Of a stretch of 32,047 bases of DNA, positions 10,356 through 20,200 are shown in pieces. Below the pieces are notes generated by a model, which worked only from the letters and a program-made list of their open reading frames with translations, made no database searches and was not told where the DNA came from. The stretch is from Chara braunii (taxonomy: Eukaryota > Streptophyta > Charophyceae > Charales > Characeae), in NCBI GenBank assembly GCA_003427395.1, contig BFEA01000072.1, positions 742,818 through 774,864 on the forward strand. Direction: 5' to 3'. The stretch's first letter is position 1, and each line of letters starts with the position of its first letter. The position numbers were made by a program, and so were the translations under genes.

Positions 10356-11220
10356 TCATGGAGGGGATGGTATAGGAGAATATGTAGGTGGGGGAGCTGC
10401 TGGTGATAGTGGTGGTGGAGGTACAGTTTCGGCAGCAGCTGTATTGGCAGGAGGAAAGCCCTCATCCCCTGCAGCCACTTTGACAACATTTAAGTTATAT
10501 GTTACGCCTGGCCTGGTTTCCAGCTGAGTTGCAGTATCCACATTATTAGCTGGCATACCATTAGGCATAACAGGGGAGGGCGGGCCCGCTGCATTCGGCT
10601 GTGTACAGGGCTGATGCTGCCTGTGTTCAGAATTGGTGTTCGGGAGTGGGTGGCGGCCCACTGCTTGTGGCTGCGTGGAGGGCTGATGCTGCCTTTGCAC
10701 AGAAATAGCGTTCCACAGTGGGTGAGCAATTCACCAGTGCACCATGCGGCGAAACCAGTTTGAAAGCCAGGTGATATGAGTGGGAATCCGATGCTGCTGG
10801 CCATGCACATATGTAGTCCAACCACTGGGAAGCACACTGGGAGGCTGACCCCTAGCAAGCATACTTTGTGCCAGGGAGGTCACTGCAGCTTTGAAGTCAG
10901 CAGTATTGTTACAGATATGCCTGAACCATGTCAGCTGTCCCGTGAGCACAATTGGAGGCTGATGTGCTGGGGGATTAGAGGAGGCATTGGGACAACGTAT
11001 GACAGGGAATGCCCAAGCCTCAGCCTTATCAAACACACCAATGCGAAGTGAGCCGTCTGGCGGAACCAAGCTTCTTGCCCCAAGGAAGATACATGACCCA
11101 TCTTGAGCAGGAGGGGGTGGAGTGTGTGCATGACTGTCCGAGTGCCTGTGTATGTGTGTGGGCGGCTGTATGGGTTGAAGGCCTACGTGCCTGGTACTAA
11201 CCCTGCGGCCGTATTGTTGG
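10356..11220 (-). pseudogene. unrecognised open frame with one internal TGA
   Basis: On the minus strand one frame stays open from about 11220 down to a TGA at 10731-10733, then continues in the same frame to a TGA at 10356-10358. The first part has a protein-like stretch around 10731-11069, including QLTWFRHICNNTADFKAAV and ITWLSNWFRRMVHW, and reads GTTCCGCCAGACGGC at its start. The part after the stop is rich in Gln, Pro and Thr (HQPSTQPQAVGRHPLP). No ATG is evident near the 5' end, so it would be an internal or terminal exon or a relic. The Trp/Arg-rich tail faintly recalls C-terminal ends of some algal retroelement proteins, but I cannot name a family. It could be a decayed gene or chance openness in GC-rich DNA. 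Confidence 0.35.
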
Positions 11221-12050
11221 GGTGCAGCGGGTAGATTAGAGGGAAAGAAGGCGCGTGGAGGCCAAAATCAAGTAGCAGCAGGTAGAGAGAAGAAAAGGAC
11301 AGAAAGGTAGTAGCTTGGTTAGGCCGAGCTAGCACCCTGGAGGCCGGTAGGTCTAGGGGGGTATGTTCTTGAAGGTACTGGCCTGGAAAACCTGGTAAGT
11401 AGGTCCTAGGTCTAGGTCTGAAGGTAGATATCAGACTATGTTCCTGCCAAAAAGAGGGAGGGAGAGGTAGACCTAGAGGACGGGTAGCTGAAAGTCACCA
11501 CATTCTTCGCGTGTCCAAGCCGTGAGGTTGCTTGGGCGTTCACCAGCCTGGTGTGGCACTGGGTGAAGGAAGAAGGTGGAGTTGGTTCCCACCTGGGCTA
11601 TGGCGGAAGAGAAGACACAGCTATGTGAGGAGGAAGAAAGGAGGAGGAGGAAGGAGGAGAGTGAAGGAGGAATCTTACCTTGTCTCATGGTGGACAACAT
11701 CTTCGTCCCTTGGTTGGCGCTGCATCCGGAAGGCCCTTGGATGGGGTTATGAAGTGAAGAAGACTCCGAAGAGTAATATAGGTTTGGCGCCGTTGGTGGT
11801 GGAAGTGGCAGCTCCAAGAGAGCTTTGCATTGTCCTTTGAGCATCCGGGCTAGGCCTGGATGCTGACGCCATAGCCAGATGCTCAACCAAGTAGCGATAG
11901 GAGGTGTAGGTAGTCAAAGGTGACTTCTTGTGATGCTGGCAGTACGACGGAGATTCAGACATTAATTCTGGTTTGATGATTGTCAATGTTGTTGGGAGAG
12001 ATGATGGAGGACAGAGATGGTGGCGAGATGAGGGAGAAGTGACATTGGTT
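11221..12050. other. no gene recognised
   Basis: Frames on both strands are compositionally driven (Ser/Leu-rich or Arg/Gly-rich). A purine-rich GGAGGAGGAAGG tract lies near 11640. I see no domain, RNA gene or splice-bounded exon. Confidence 0.4.
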
Positions 12051-12054
12051 CCAG

Positions 12055-12234
12055 CTTGTGTTCATCTTCTTCTTGTTCTTCCTCCATTCTCCATTCTTCT
12101 TCTTCCAATCTCTTTCATTTCAGTTGCAATCGAACAGCATTGTCTCTTGTGTTCATCTTCTTCTTGTTCTTCCTCCATTCTCCATTCTTCTTCTTCCAAT
12201 CTCTTTCATCAGTTGCAATCGAACAGCATTGTCT
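12055..12234 (+). repeat. 91-bp tandem duplication
   Basis: The block from 12055, beginning CTTGTGTTCATCTTCTTC, repeats from 12146. The second copy lacks 3 bp (CATTTCAG becomes CATCAG) and is otherwise almost identical, so the duplication looks recent. It is pyrimidine-rich. Confidence 0.95.
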
Positions 12235-12254
12235 CTTTTTTAGATTTGCACTGT

Positions 12255-12823
12255 GAGATTTCTAGAATCGTAACATGTGGCTCTTAAACCACTACTACCT
12301 TTGTCGAGTGGGAAAATAGTGGACCTCCGACCTTTCAGGAAGGCCGGAACGAAACGACGTCCGCCGATGAGATTTATAAATGGCAGCCGTCGCCCGACCT
12401 CCAATTTTTCAGCAGTTCAGGAAAACTGCCAGTTTTCCCTATTTTCCCACCACTGGCGAGGTACTAGTGCTTTAAAAGGGAAAAAGAAGAAATAAAAACA
12501 AATGGACCTCATCCACAGGGACCCTTTGCCCATAATGAGATTTCTAGAATCGTAACATGTGGCTCTTAAACCACTACTACCTTTGTCGAGTGGGAAAATA
12601 GCGGACCTCCAACCTTTTAGGAAGGCCGGAACGAAACGACGGCCGCCGATGAGATTTATAAATGGCAGCCGTCGTTCGGCCCGATCTCCAATTCTTCAGG
12701 AGTTTAGGAAAACTGCCAGTTTTCCCTATTTTCCCAACACTGGCGAGGTACTAGTGCTTTAAAAGGGAAAAAGAAGAAAGAAAAACAAATGGACCTCGTC
12801 CACAGGGACCCTTTGCCCATAAT
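12255..12823. repeat. 282-bp tandem duplication
   Basis: The block starting GAGATTTCTAGAATCG at 12255 repeats from 12537, with scattered substitutions and a small insertion near 12680. Each copy carries a near-palindrome GGAAAACTG-C-CAGTTTTCC (12420-12438 in copy 1). It also carries an outer inverted pair GTGGGAAAATAG (12308-12319) and CTATTTTCCCAC (12439-12450), so each copy can fold. No coding frame was recognised. Confidence 0.95.
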
Positions 12824-13111
12824 GAGAGACAGCGTGGATGAGTCATTCACTTTGTGAAATATGAAAACCTTATAAACCCCGGTATCTCCCAACATGGCCT
12901 ACAAATGGGTGGTCATGGCTTGCTCCGACCCATACTAAAATGAGCCATGGCCAGCACACAAGAAAGGAAACAAACATGCAAAAACAAACCCACTCCTCGG
13001 CAGTAGGATCACACCAACTTGGGGCCCAGGGCAGCATGATCAGAATTGGGCGGAAGTGCAGTGCAGAATGATCACCAATGGGAACACCTGTGCCACTGCC
13101 TTCCTACTTAC

Positions 13112-13249
13112 ATGATCTCCAATTGACCGTGTGCGGCCTGCCGACTGCTTCAAGGCTCGCTTCAGCTTCGAAAGGGGAACATCACTCAAATCATCTCTAT
13201 GGCTCTCTTTGACATGGATGATTGTTAGATTGGCCTCTCTCGCAGACTC
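13112..13249 (-). CDS. probable internal exon, unknown protein
   Basis: A 138-nt phase-0 exon of exactly 46 codons on the minus strand. The acceptor side reads ATTTTGTGCAG just before 13249. The donor after 13112 is GTAAGT, the canonical form. The peptide starts ESAREANLTIIHVKESHRDD and contains PLSKLKRALKQSAGRTRSIG: a charged, helix-prone stretch typical of coding sequence and unlike the repeats around it. I do not recognise the family. The two good splice borders, the multiple-of-three length and the absence of stops are the support. Other exons of the same gene would lie far away on the minus strand; exon-like frames at 26381-26704 and 30190-30288 share the strand. Confidence 0.55.
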
Positions 13250-13624
13250 CTGCACAAAATTGACAGTTGAACATTGCGATCAGAATGTCCAGAAGCTTCA
13301 GAGTATATAGAACACAATCTGTTTCCATTCTTCTCTGATCTCCGCTTCTGCAATCAGACTCACTCTCTTTTCCACTTTGCATGCATGTAAACAGGTAGCA
13401 CAGCAAACTGGCGACAAGCGCCCACTCAAAGCTCAGAGATATGGCAACCAAGAATACAGTTCAGATACAAGCTCTCTTCCGATGGCTATGGCGCGTCAGC
13501 GCCTGTACAACTCTCTGTTTGTCACTAGCTTAACTCTACTGTTCACACACAGGATCACCCTGGATATCCCACACGCAAATCACTGTACACACACGCACAC
13601 ACACGCTACACTGTTCTCCCAGCT

Positions 13625-13759
13625 ATGGCGGCTATGGCCGCTACTACCTCTACCGCTATGGCTAAGCTCTCCTTCGGCCCACTTCGTCTTCGGGCATACT
13701 GCAGACCACCTCGCACAAGTCGATGTGGCAGCGCTTCCGCATGGCTTACCCAGCAATGA
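13625..13759 (+). CDS. short frame resembling a plastid transit peptide
   Basis: A 44-codon plus-strand frame from ATG 13625 to TGA 13757-13759. The N-terminus MAAMAATTSTAMAKLSFGPL is rich in Ala, Ser and Thr, then becomes Arg-rich (RLRAYCRPPRTSR). That is the composition of chloroplast transit peptides. The stop soon after suggests either a first exon that splices out earlier (a weak donor CAA/GTCGAT lies near 13718) or a chance or decayed frame. A CA-rich leader precedes it. Without a downstream exon I cannot name the product. Confidence 0.3.
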   Translation: MAAMAATTSTAMAKLSFGPLRLRAYCRPPRTSRCGSASAWLTQQ

Positions 13760-13958
13760 ATGAATGGTTGGGCGCTGCCTCTAGATTTATGCTTCTGTAA
13801 CTCGTTGGTCTGCCCCTTCCCCATGCCCGTGGTGCACACAGTCCCATACGGTACTTGCTTGACTGGACTAGGACTGACTGGGACTGATAACGCTAACTCA
13901 GCACAGGTTGACTACTCCACCACTTGCCCACTTGCCTCTGGACTACTGTGTGCAACAT

Positions 13959-14012
13959 GTGAAGGGCCACTTCCGGAGCTTCCGGAAGTCTGTAGTCTTG
14001 GCCCTTTGTCAC
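13959..14012. repeat. nested hairpin
   Basis: The inner arms ACTTCCGGA (13969-13977) and TCCGGAAGT (13981-13989) are separated by GCT. The outer arms AAGGGCCA (13962-13969) and TGGCCCTT (13999-14006) pair around them, with GTG and CAC further out. It lies in the region where the 3' LTR of the first Ty3/gypsy element is expected. Confidence 0.75.
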
Positions 14013-14072
14013 TGTAGCAGCTACGACCTTGACCCTTCAGGACTGTAGCAGCTACGACCTTGACCTTTCAGG
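14011..14072 (+). repeat. 31-bp tandem duplication
   Basis: ACTGTAGCAGCTACGACC and the following bases (14011-14041) repeat at 14042-14072 with one substitution. A third, partial TACAGCTACGACTT lies at about 14077. Confidence 0.9.
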
Positions 14073-14297
14073 AATCCTACAGCTACGACTTCGAGAACTC
14101 ACTAAGACCTCTATTCGACAGGTCTACAGATCGAACCCCTACAACCTACGGACCCTACGACAGTCTACCAACTGTTACGAATACACAGGTCACGGGTTCA
14201 ACTAGGGATCGAGCCCTGGGATCTACACTCGCTACTGCTAACAGGTGAGTGCCGTTTCACTCCCGCCAGCCTAAATTCGAGGTCCTCCAAGAATAAT

Positions 14298-14510
14298 TCA
14301 GTCCAAGACAGGACCTTTACCTTTCTTTTCTCTTTCGTAGGCTCTAACTACGCCGGGAGCTGTTTCTAGTTCAGCCCTAGTAAACCAGCGGTCGTCCTCG
14401 GGTTCCTGATAAGCAGATCGGACCTTACACTGTTTCCGCGGACGACCCCTACCTCCTGTTCCGAATACGTCTCCCTCTACAATGCCCTCAATGTCATATC
14501 TTCCATCCAT
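14298..14510 (-). pseudogene. chromodomain-like C-terminal module
   Basis: The frame reads RYDIEGIVEG near its start, then CKVRSAYQEPEDDRWFTRAE and ends with APGVVRAYERE. This follows the layout of retroelement chromodomains (YEIEEIL, then a VKWKGYP-like strand, TWEPEENL, and a C-terminal helix). It overlaps the end of the integrase frame by 17 nt in another phase, so a frameshift separates it from the polyprotein. Several cage residues are not recognisable. In chromoviruses this module directs integration into chromatin; here it is presumably dead. Confidence 0.6.
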
Positions 14511-15420
14511 CCGGAGGGATCATGGATCTTCTTGAGGGAAGCTGTTGACTTGTGATGCACGACAATAACTTCGAGGCATGGAACACCGAAGAGGTGTGGA
14601 GGTGTGCTGGGATCTCTATCGTATAGGACGGCCCATCCTCTCCGCCCTTACCTTCTAGAACTGGCCACGGTCCTCTATATGCTGGCAGTAACTTCTGCGA
14701 GATGTTTTCCTCAGGAGCAAACTCTTTGGACTTGACCCAGACTAAGTCGCCTACCTGGAACTGCCATGGGCGACAGTGCTTATTTGCCTGTTCTATCATT
14801 CTTTGCTGGGCCTTCCTAAGGTTCTCAACGACAGTAGCTAACTCCCTCTCTTGCTGTATCGCAAACTCCCTAGTACCGGGTGGTAGCCTATGAATCTGAT
14901 CCCGGTTAAGTCCTTCAAACGGTCTACGCGGTCTAAAGGACTTGTGCAACTCATTAGGAGTGCGACAGGTGGACAAGTGCACGCTATTATTGTACGCACT
15001 AGCTACCTTGGGCAACATCTCATCCCAATTGACTTGATCCGGTCTAATATACATGCGCAGAACTTGCTGCAGGATCTTATTCATTTGTTCAGTCTGACAG
15101 TTAGTCTCTGGATGACGGCCAGATGACATCAGCAACTTTGACCCATAAACTTTCATCAGTTCCTGCCAGTTCTGACTAGTGAACCGGGTGTCTCTATCGC
15201 TAACTATGGACAGCGGGATCCCGTGATCACTAACCCAATGATAAAAAAACTTCTGAATTACTAAATCGGTGCGTGCCTCTGCAGGCAACGGAACAAAGAC
15301 TGCATATTTGCTAAATCTATCGACTATAACCGTGACTTGGCTCTTTCCATGTCTGCTTTTAACACTAGCATCCATGAAGTCAATGGCGACTGAATCTCCA
15401 GGCTGGCAGGAATAGGCAAG
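14494..15420 (-). pseudogene. integrase catalytic core and GPY/F module, element 1
   Basis: The first catalytic Asp lies in AIDFMD (about 15384), the second in VSDRDTRF (about 15190), and the Glu in HPETNCQTEQ. The usual Gly after HPETN is Cys here. Downstream are YNNSVHLS and a GPY/F-like segment (LLPAYRGPWPVLEGK, then SVFHASKL). The reading frame differs from that of the zinc-binding N-terminus, so there is a frame change near 15410. The enzyme would insert cDNA into chromosomal DNA if intact. Confidence 0.85.
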
Positions 15421-15790
15421 GGTCGAAGAAGACCTAGAGGGGCACGCGTAGTTGTCTTATTCCTCTGATAGACTTTGCAACTGCGAACATACTCTATGCA
15501 GTCAACTTTCATTCCTGGCCAAGTGTACGCATGCATCAGATTGGCTAGAGTCTTTTGCCAACCGAAATGTCCCTCTGTGTCGTGGCATTCCCCTAGGACC
15601 AAACTACGGATCTCCTCACTGTTAGGAACGCACAAATGGTCTACTACGTCGGTCTTCTCGAACAGTAATCCCTCTGTAGTGCGGTAATGCGGTTCAGTCT
15701 TTGGGGCCTCCTTAACCTTCTTGAGAAGATCACCATAAATAGGGCCCTGCACATACGCCTGTTTTACTTTCTCTTGCAGGTCTTCCCTAT
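15421..15790 (-). pseudogene. integrase N-terminal HHCC region, element 1
   Basis: The frame contains ECHDTEGHFGW, the two-His half of the zinc site. It is followed about 30 residues later by SCKVYQRNK, where the usual CxxC reads CKVY, so the second Cys is lost. Element 2 keeps CKVC at the same place. A TAG lies at 15791-15793 at the end of the RNase H frame, and the integrase N-terminus is in a different phase. Confidence 0.8.
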
Positions 15791-17062
15791 CTACAGATAG
15801 TGGACTATAGCTCCAAAGTAGTCCGGTCTCCTACTTAGAGCATCCGCAACTACGTTATACTTGCCTTTGACCGGTTTGAGCTCAAAGTCATACAGGTCTA
15901 TCTTAGTGGCCCACCTAGTCAACTTAGGAGTCATCTTGGCCTGCGTCTTCAACCACCTAAGAGTCCCGTGGTCTGAATATACTTTGAAGTGCCTCCCAAG
16001 CAGGTAATGCTTCCAGTGCTCTAAGGTCTGCCTGAGAGCTTAGAGTTCTCTCTCGTAAGTCGAGGTAGCTACCTTCTTTGAGGGCATCCTCGCTGACATT
16101 AACTCTACGGGTCTATAGCCACTGTCGTCGTCCTGTTGTAACACGACGCCTATACCATACTGACTCGTGTCCATGGTGACGACAAATGGCAACGACGGAT
16201 CTGCTACTTTGAGGACAGGATACTCTATCAACACACGTTTTAATTTCTTAAGTGTGGACATACAGCCTTTGTCCCACGTCCAGATTGCTTCTTTCCTTAG
16301 CAACTTGCGAAGGGGAGCGGCGATAGTAGAGAAGTTCCTAACGAACTTTCTATAATAGTTAGCTAGGCCTAAGAACGACCGCAATTCTGTCAGTGTGCGG
16401 GGCCTCGGCCAATCTCTAATCGCCGTTATCTTACTGTCCTCAGGTTTAATCCCATCTCCGTCTAAAACGTGGCCCAAGTACAAAACTTGTGTCTTGGCCC
16501 ACTTGCACTTCTTCGCATTGATCTTGAAGTTAGCCTCTCTCAGCTTCTCCAAGACCTGCCTCAAATGACCCTGATGCTCTTGGAGGGTCCTACTGAAAAC
16601 TAGGATATCGTCTAAATAAACTACGATGAATCTATCTAACCAAGGCCTGAACAAATCATTCATACATCGCTGAAATATAGCCGGCGCATTGGTCAGTCCA
16701 AAAGGCATCACTATAAACTCATAATGCCCATATCTAGTTCGGAAGGCAATCTTGTACTGGTCATTAGGATGAACCTCTATCTGATGATATCTGGACTTGA
16801 AATCTATCTTCGAAAAGTATCTGCAGCCCTGCACTCGATCTAAGAGATCGTCTATCCAGGGCAGCGGTTCAACATTCTTTACTGTGATAGCATTCAGACC
16901 CCTGTAATCTATACACATACGCAACTCTCCCTCCTTTTGGGGGACAAATAACACTGGTGCTCCAAAAGGAGACGAACTGGGCCTAATCCAATCCTTTTCG
17001 AGGAACTCATCCAACTGCTTGCACAACTCCTCTAACTCCCTTGGGGACATCCTGTAGACCAC
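15791..17062 (-). pseudogene. reverse transcriptase and RNase H, element 1
   Basis: Reverse transcriptase motifs appear in order: GAPVLFVPQKEGELRMCIDY, then YFSKIDFKSRYHQI, MPFGLTNAP, and the active site VVYLDDILVFS. The connection shows LGLANYYRKFVRNFS. RNase H starts at VVTMDTSQYGIG and has the YEREL Glu. A TAA at 16040-16042 interrupts immediately after YEREL, then the same frame continues through LRQTLEHWKHYLLGRHF, SDHGTLRW and ADALSRRP to a TAG at 15791-15793. The catalytic residues are mostly intact, so the stops are the main lesion. Confidence 0.92.
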
Positions 17063-17094
17063 TCCCTTAGGAGTTCTACTGCCAGGCTCTATCT

Positions 17095-17511
17095 CTATCC
17101 GGTGCTGGACCGGTCGTGGTACTTCGGCGGCTCTGCTAAGTCCTTAAACTCTTCCAGCAGCTTGGCAATAGTTGGGTCTACTGGATTCTCTTCCTTAGGC
17201 TCAGTGACAGGTCTCACATATGCTACGAAGACCTGCTCCTCTAATTGTTGCTCCTTAACTAACCGCGCGAATGCGGAAGCACTGAGACAACAATGTGCCA
17301 AGGAGTTGTCTACTCCTGACACATGAAACAGACGGGCCGTCTTAACCCCGCCTGACGGACTAGGGAGCCTACACTCATGCTCTCTTAGGTGGAGTGTGGC
17401 CCCTGCTGCCTCTCCCCAGTCCATACCTAAGACTAAGTCAAAAGGGAGGTCATCCTGTACGAGGAGAGTCAGGGAATGGAGACTGGTCTGCACTGTTAGG
17501 GTATGCAACAC
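17095..17511 (-). pseudogene. protease C-terminal part and linker, element 1
   Basis: Contains FDLVLGMDWG, the strand and turn that follow the active site in Ty3/gypsy proteases, then a linker leading to reverse transcriptase. The D-S/T-G active-site motif should lie further upstream but is absent because the frame meets LINE sequence at about 17520. Confidence 0.75.
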
Positions 17512-17520
17512 TGACCAGCA

Positions 17521-18890
17521 TTGATTGCTCCTGCTAAGGAGGATTGACTGTCATCTTGCCCATGCCGCTTGTTCCTCTCAGACTTCTATTTAGAGCCTGT
17601 CATATAATTCCTTGCACAACGAGAACAGCGAAAGGGTCCGCTACAAGCTATGATGTTTGTCATTGTACTTCTCTGTGTACCCTTTGAGTATTGTTGTTAA
17701 TCGCAGCTCCGACCCTTCTGCCAGGTAGCATGGTGGGGCCCAATAGTCTTTGTGGTATAGCCTGGTGCCATTTCTTCCATCTCAATCTGTTGTCTACTAT
17801 CAGAGTCACCTTGCCCTTTAGCATCCATTCTCTCTTGAATGTCTGCTTCCTAGTTGCTTGTCTTTCTGATCTGTGTTGCGTAGAGGTCGCTATTCTCCGC
17901 CATCTGCTCCTGCTTTCCGTCTCTGCCATGCTCAGTAGTAGAGACCACATTTCTTCCTTTGCCACCTCTGCTCCCTCGATTGTCCGGGTGCACCTGCGCT
18001 TCCATATTACCCACAGTGCCAATTTCCTGGGCAGGAGGAACCAGACTTCACTGCTGCCCCTGATGTTGTTGGGAGTGTTAGATAGCAGTAAGATGGAGAG
18101 GGTAGGGATGTTGGGGGGGGAGGGGTTGAGAACAGTGTCGACCACAACTCCCGGATCTTCTTCCAGATCCATGTTGCTTCTGGGCAGGATAGGAGGCGGT
18201 TCGGGATGTCTTCAGGTGAGTTGTTCTTGCACATTGAGCAGCATTCCGAGCTCTCCGGGTCGGAATGCTTCCTTCTTGCATGTAGCCATTGGTTGACGGG
18301 GAGGGTTGTTTGTGCTATTAGCCATTGCATGCTGCGTATGCGGTTTGGGCGGATAAGAAGGTATTTAGTCCATGGGATGGTGATGGGGGTCGCCATGTCA
18401 AGGTGAAGGATGGTTCTCCACTTCTCCGCCAGCCTTGGGTTCGGGTCAGTGGTTTTTAGTCCGAGGTTATAGCCGAGCTTTACATCATATCCCGTGATCG
18501 CCCTTGGTTTCCCGGTGGTGCCCAAGTCCCATATCCACTCCTTCGGGTCGAATTCTAGGTCCTCGATGCTGAGTTCCGGCCGGAAGATGAGCCAAGGTTT
18601 CCTGTGAGAGACTCTGACCTTCCTTAGCAAGAAGGTTTCAATTTGTTCATGCTGTGGCGCTTTGTTTAGGGCCTCTAGTTCGTTTAGGTTGTGTCTGGCG
18701 ATGAGGTAGGAAATGAAGTTGGCTTGGTAGTTAGTTGGGCGCAGTTTGGACATGAACCGGTAGGCTCTTGTTGGCGGGGACTGTGTGGTGAGTAATCCCC
18801 AGTCGCCTGGTTTCCACGTGTGTGTCTCTTTTAGGAGGGTCGTCCATGAGGGGGGGATGCTGTGATGATTTAGGATGGACCATCTGATTC
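17521..18890 (-). mobile_element. 5'-truncated LINE (non-LTR retrotransposon) fragment
   Basis: A minus-strand frame is open from about 18890 to 18007 and covers the C-terminal part of a plant-type LINE reverse transcriptase ORF. It has the zinc-binding motif after reverse transcriptase: IPWTKYLLIRPNRIRSMQWL, then CCSMCKNNSPED, then LLSCPEATWIWKKI. A frameshift at the C8 run near 18111-18118 moves the continuation to the frame 18172-17660, which has LALWVIWKRRCTRTIE, the usual C-terminal segment. The 5' truncation is typical of target-primed insertion. No poly(A) tail is visible at 17521. The flanking Ty3 sequences do not match each other across it, so it did not simply land in one element. 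Confidence 0.85.
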
Positions 18891-19737
18891 TCCTTTAACA
18901 TCTAATACTTTCAACGGTCCTCTGTATGCGGGCAGCAACTTCTGAGAAATACCTTCTCTAAGTATGGACTCCTTAGACTTGATGCAGACTAAGTCTCCAA
19001 CAATGAGTGACAATGCTTGTTTGCCTGTTCTACCATCTAATGCTGGGCATTTCTGATGTTCTCTGCAACTGTGCGCACGTCCTTCTCATGTTGCAGCCTG
19101 ATGCCTAGCGGTAACCTCTAAGTCTGATAAGGGTTCAGACAATCTATCAGCCTCCTAGGGCGCCATCCTTTGTGTAGCTCATTTGGCGTGTGCGACGTGG
19201 CGAGATGAACAAAGTTGTTGTATGCGCTGGCTACCTTAGGTAAGTGTTCATCCCAGTCTATCTGATCTGGTCTAATGTACATGCATAACACTTGCTGCAG
19301 TAACTTATTCATCTGCTCGGTCTGTCCGTTGGTTTCTGGGTGACCAGACAACATAGTCAGTTTCAATCCATGCACTTCCATCAGTTGCTGCCCGTGTTCA
19401 CCGGTGAACCTAGTGTCACGATCAACTGGTGCCCGTAGTCTTTCACCCAATGATTATGTAACTCTCTACTCACTAAATATGTCTTAGCTACGGGCAGCAA
19501 TGGAATAAAGACATCAGACTTACTGAATCTATCTACAACTACCAATCACTTGACTACTTCCACTTCGACTCTTCACCTTCATATCCATGCAGTCGATGGA
19601 GATCGAGTCTCCCGGGCCTGATGGTAAAGGAAATGGCTTTATCAAACTGAGTGGGGCCTATGTGGAACTTTTGTTCCGCTGACAGACTTTGCAGCCCTCA
19701 ATATATGCGAAGCACCTTCATTCCTACCCAGGTGTAA

Positions 19738-19903
19738 TCTTTGAATTACCTTTTCTGAATTGAACATAGTTTGATTTTGTTTTTGTTTAGGTAGCTCAGT
19801 TGGTTAGAGCAAAGGACTGAAAATCCTTGTGTCAGTGGTTCGAATCCACTTCTAAACAGGCAACATCAATCTCTTAAGAAACTCAACTTGGTCAACTTGC
19901 CGA
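19738..19903 (+). other. short foreign insert carrying a tRNA, likely of mitochondrial origin
   Basis: Comparison with element 1 shows about 166 bp of extra sequence at this point of the integrase. GTAA occurs at both edges (19734-19737 and 19904-19907), a possible short target duplication or microhomology. The insert contains one perfect tRNA and about 45 bp of unassigned flank on each side. I infer a nuclear insertion of mitochondrial DNA. Confidence 0.6.
19785..19858 (+). tRNA. tRNA-Phe(GAA), plant-mitochondrial type
   Basis: A complete 74-nt cloverleaf. The acceptor stem is GTTTAGG/TCTAAAC with one G-T pair. The D arm is GCTC/GAGC with loop AGTTGGTTA. The anticodon arm is AAGGA-CTGAAAA-TCCTT with anticodon GAA. 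The variable loop is GTGTC and the T arm is AGTGG-TTCGAAT-CCACT, with discriminator A at 19858 and no encoded CCA. The sequence is of the plant mitochondrial trnF type, not the nuclear type (which starts GCGGGGATAGC) nor the plastid one. Sitting inside a dead integrase, it is probably not expressed from its native promoter, although it is undamaged. Confidence 0.93.
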
Positions 19904-20200
19904 GTAAGTAGGCTAAGGTTCGCATAGGTCTTCCTCCAGCCAAAGTGCCCTTTCGAATCGTGGCACTCGCCTATCTGGATGCACAGACAATCATTTACAT
20001 CAGTTGTCTCAAACAACAGTCCATCGGCCATTCTATATTCTGGTACTTCATTGGGGGGCTCCTTCACATTACTGATGGTTGCACTAAGGTGGGGGTCATC
20101 CGGGTATGCAGCTTTAGTCTTTTGTTGCAGCTCGCTTCCTGTGTCGAGGTAAGTTACGATTGCTCGAAAGAAATTTGTCCTCCTACTCAATGCGCCGACG

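Larger units (their letters stand above)
13770..14243 (-). other. possible 3' LTR region of the first Ty3/gypsy element
   Basis: On the minus strand, a purine-rich stretch follows the chromodomain frame and the sequence then reads TGTTAGCAGTAGC from 14243, a common plant LTR start. The far end was not located and no partner LTR was found, so both the boundary at 14243 and the assignment are tentative. Confidence 0.2.
14244..17520 (-). mobile_element. Ty3/gypsy chromovirus-type element 1, 5'-truncated and inactive
   Basis: Minus-strand order is protease end, reverse transcriptase, RNase H, integrase, GPY/F-like module, degenerate chromodomain: the order of Ty3/gypsy elements of the chromovirus branch. 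The gag gene and the protease active site are missing. The element begins abruptly at about 17520, where LINE sequence starts. Stops in RNase H and frame changes before and within integrase make it inactive. It is homologous along its length to element 2 at 18891-24015 but differs at many residues, so the two are separate insertions rather than a recent duplication. Confidence 0.9.
18891..20200 (-). pseudogene. integrase of element 2, interrupted
   Basis: The HHCC half-site reads GECHDSKGHFGWRKT (about 19950) and the Cys half reads EGCKVCQRN (about 19690); a foreign segment at 19738-19903 lies between them. The core keeps RDTRFTGE and HPETNGQTEQMNK (19118-19450). Stops and frame changes break the rest. 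The two halves match element 1 on both sides of the foreign segment. Confidence 0.82.

Noticed and set aside
17691-18296. Plus-strand frame of 201 codons
   Set aside because: It is the antisense shadow of the LINE reverse transcriptase C-terminus, which has recognisable motifs on the minus strand.
19738-19903. tRNA-derived SINE
   Set aside because: The cloverleaf is perfect and of mitochondrial type, with no tail and no related copies in the window. A mitochondrial DNA insert explains it better.
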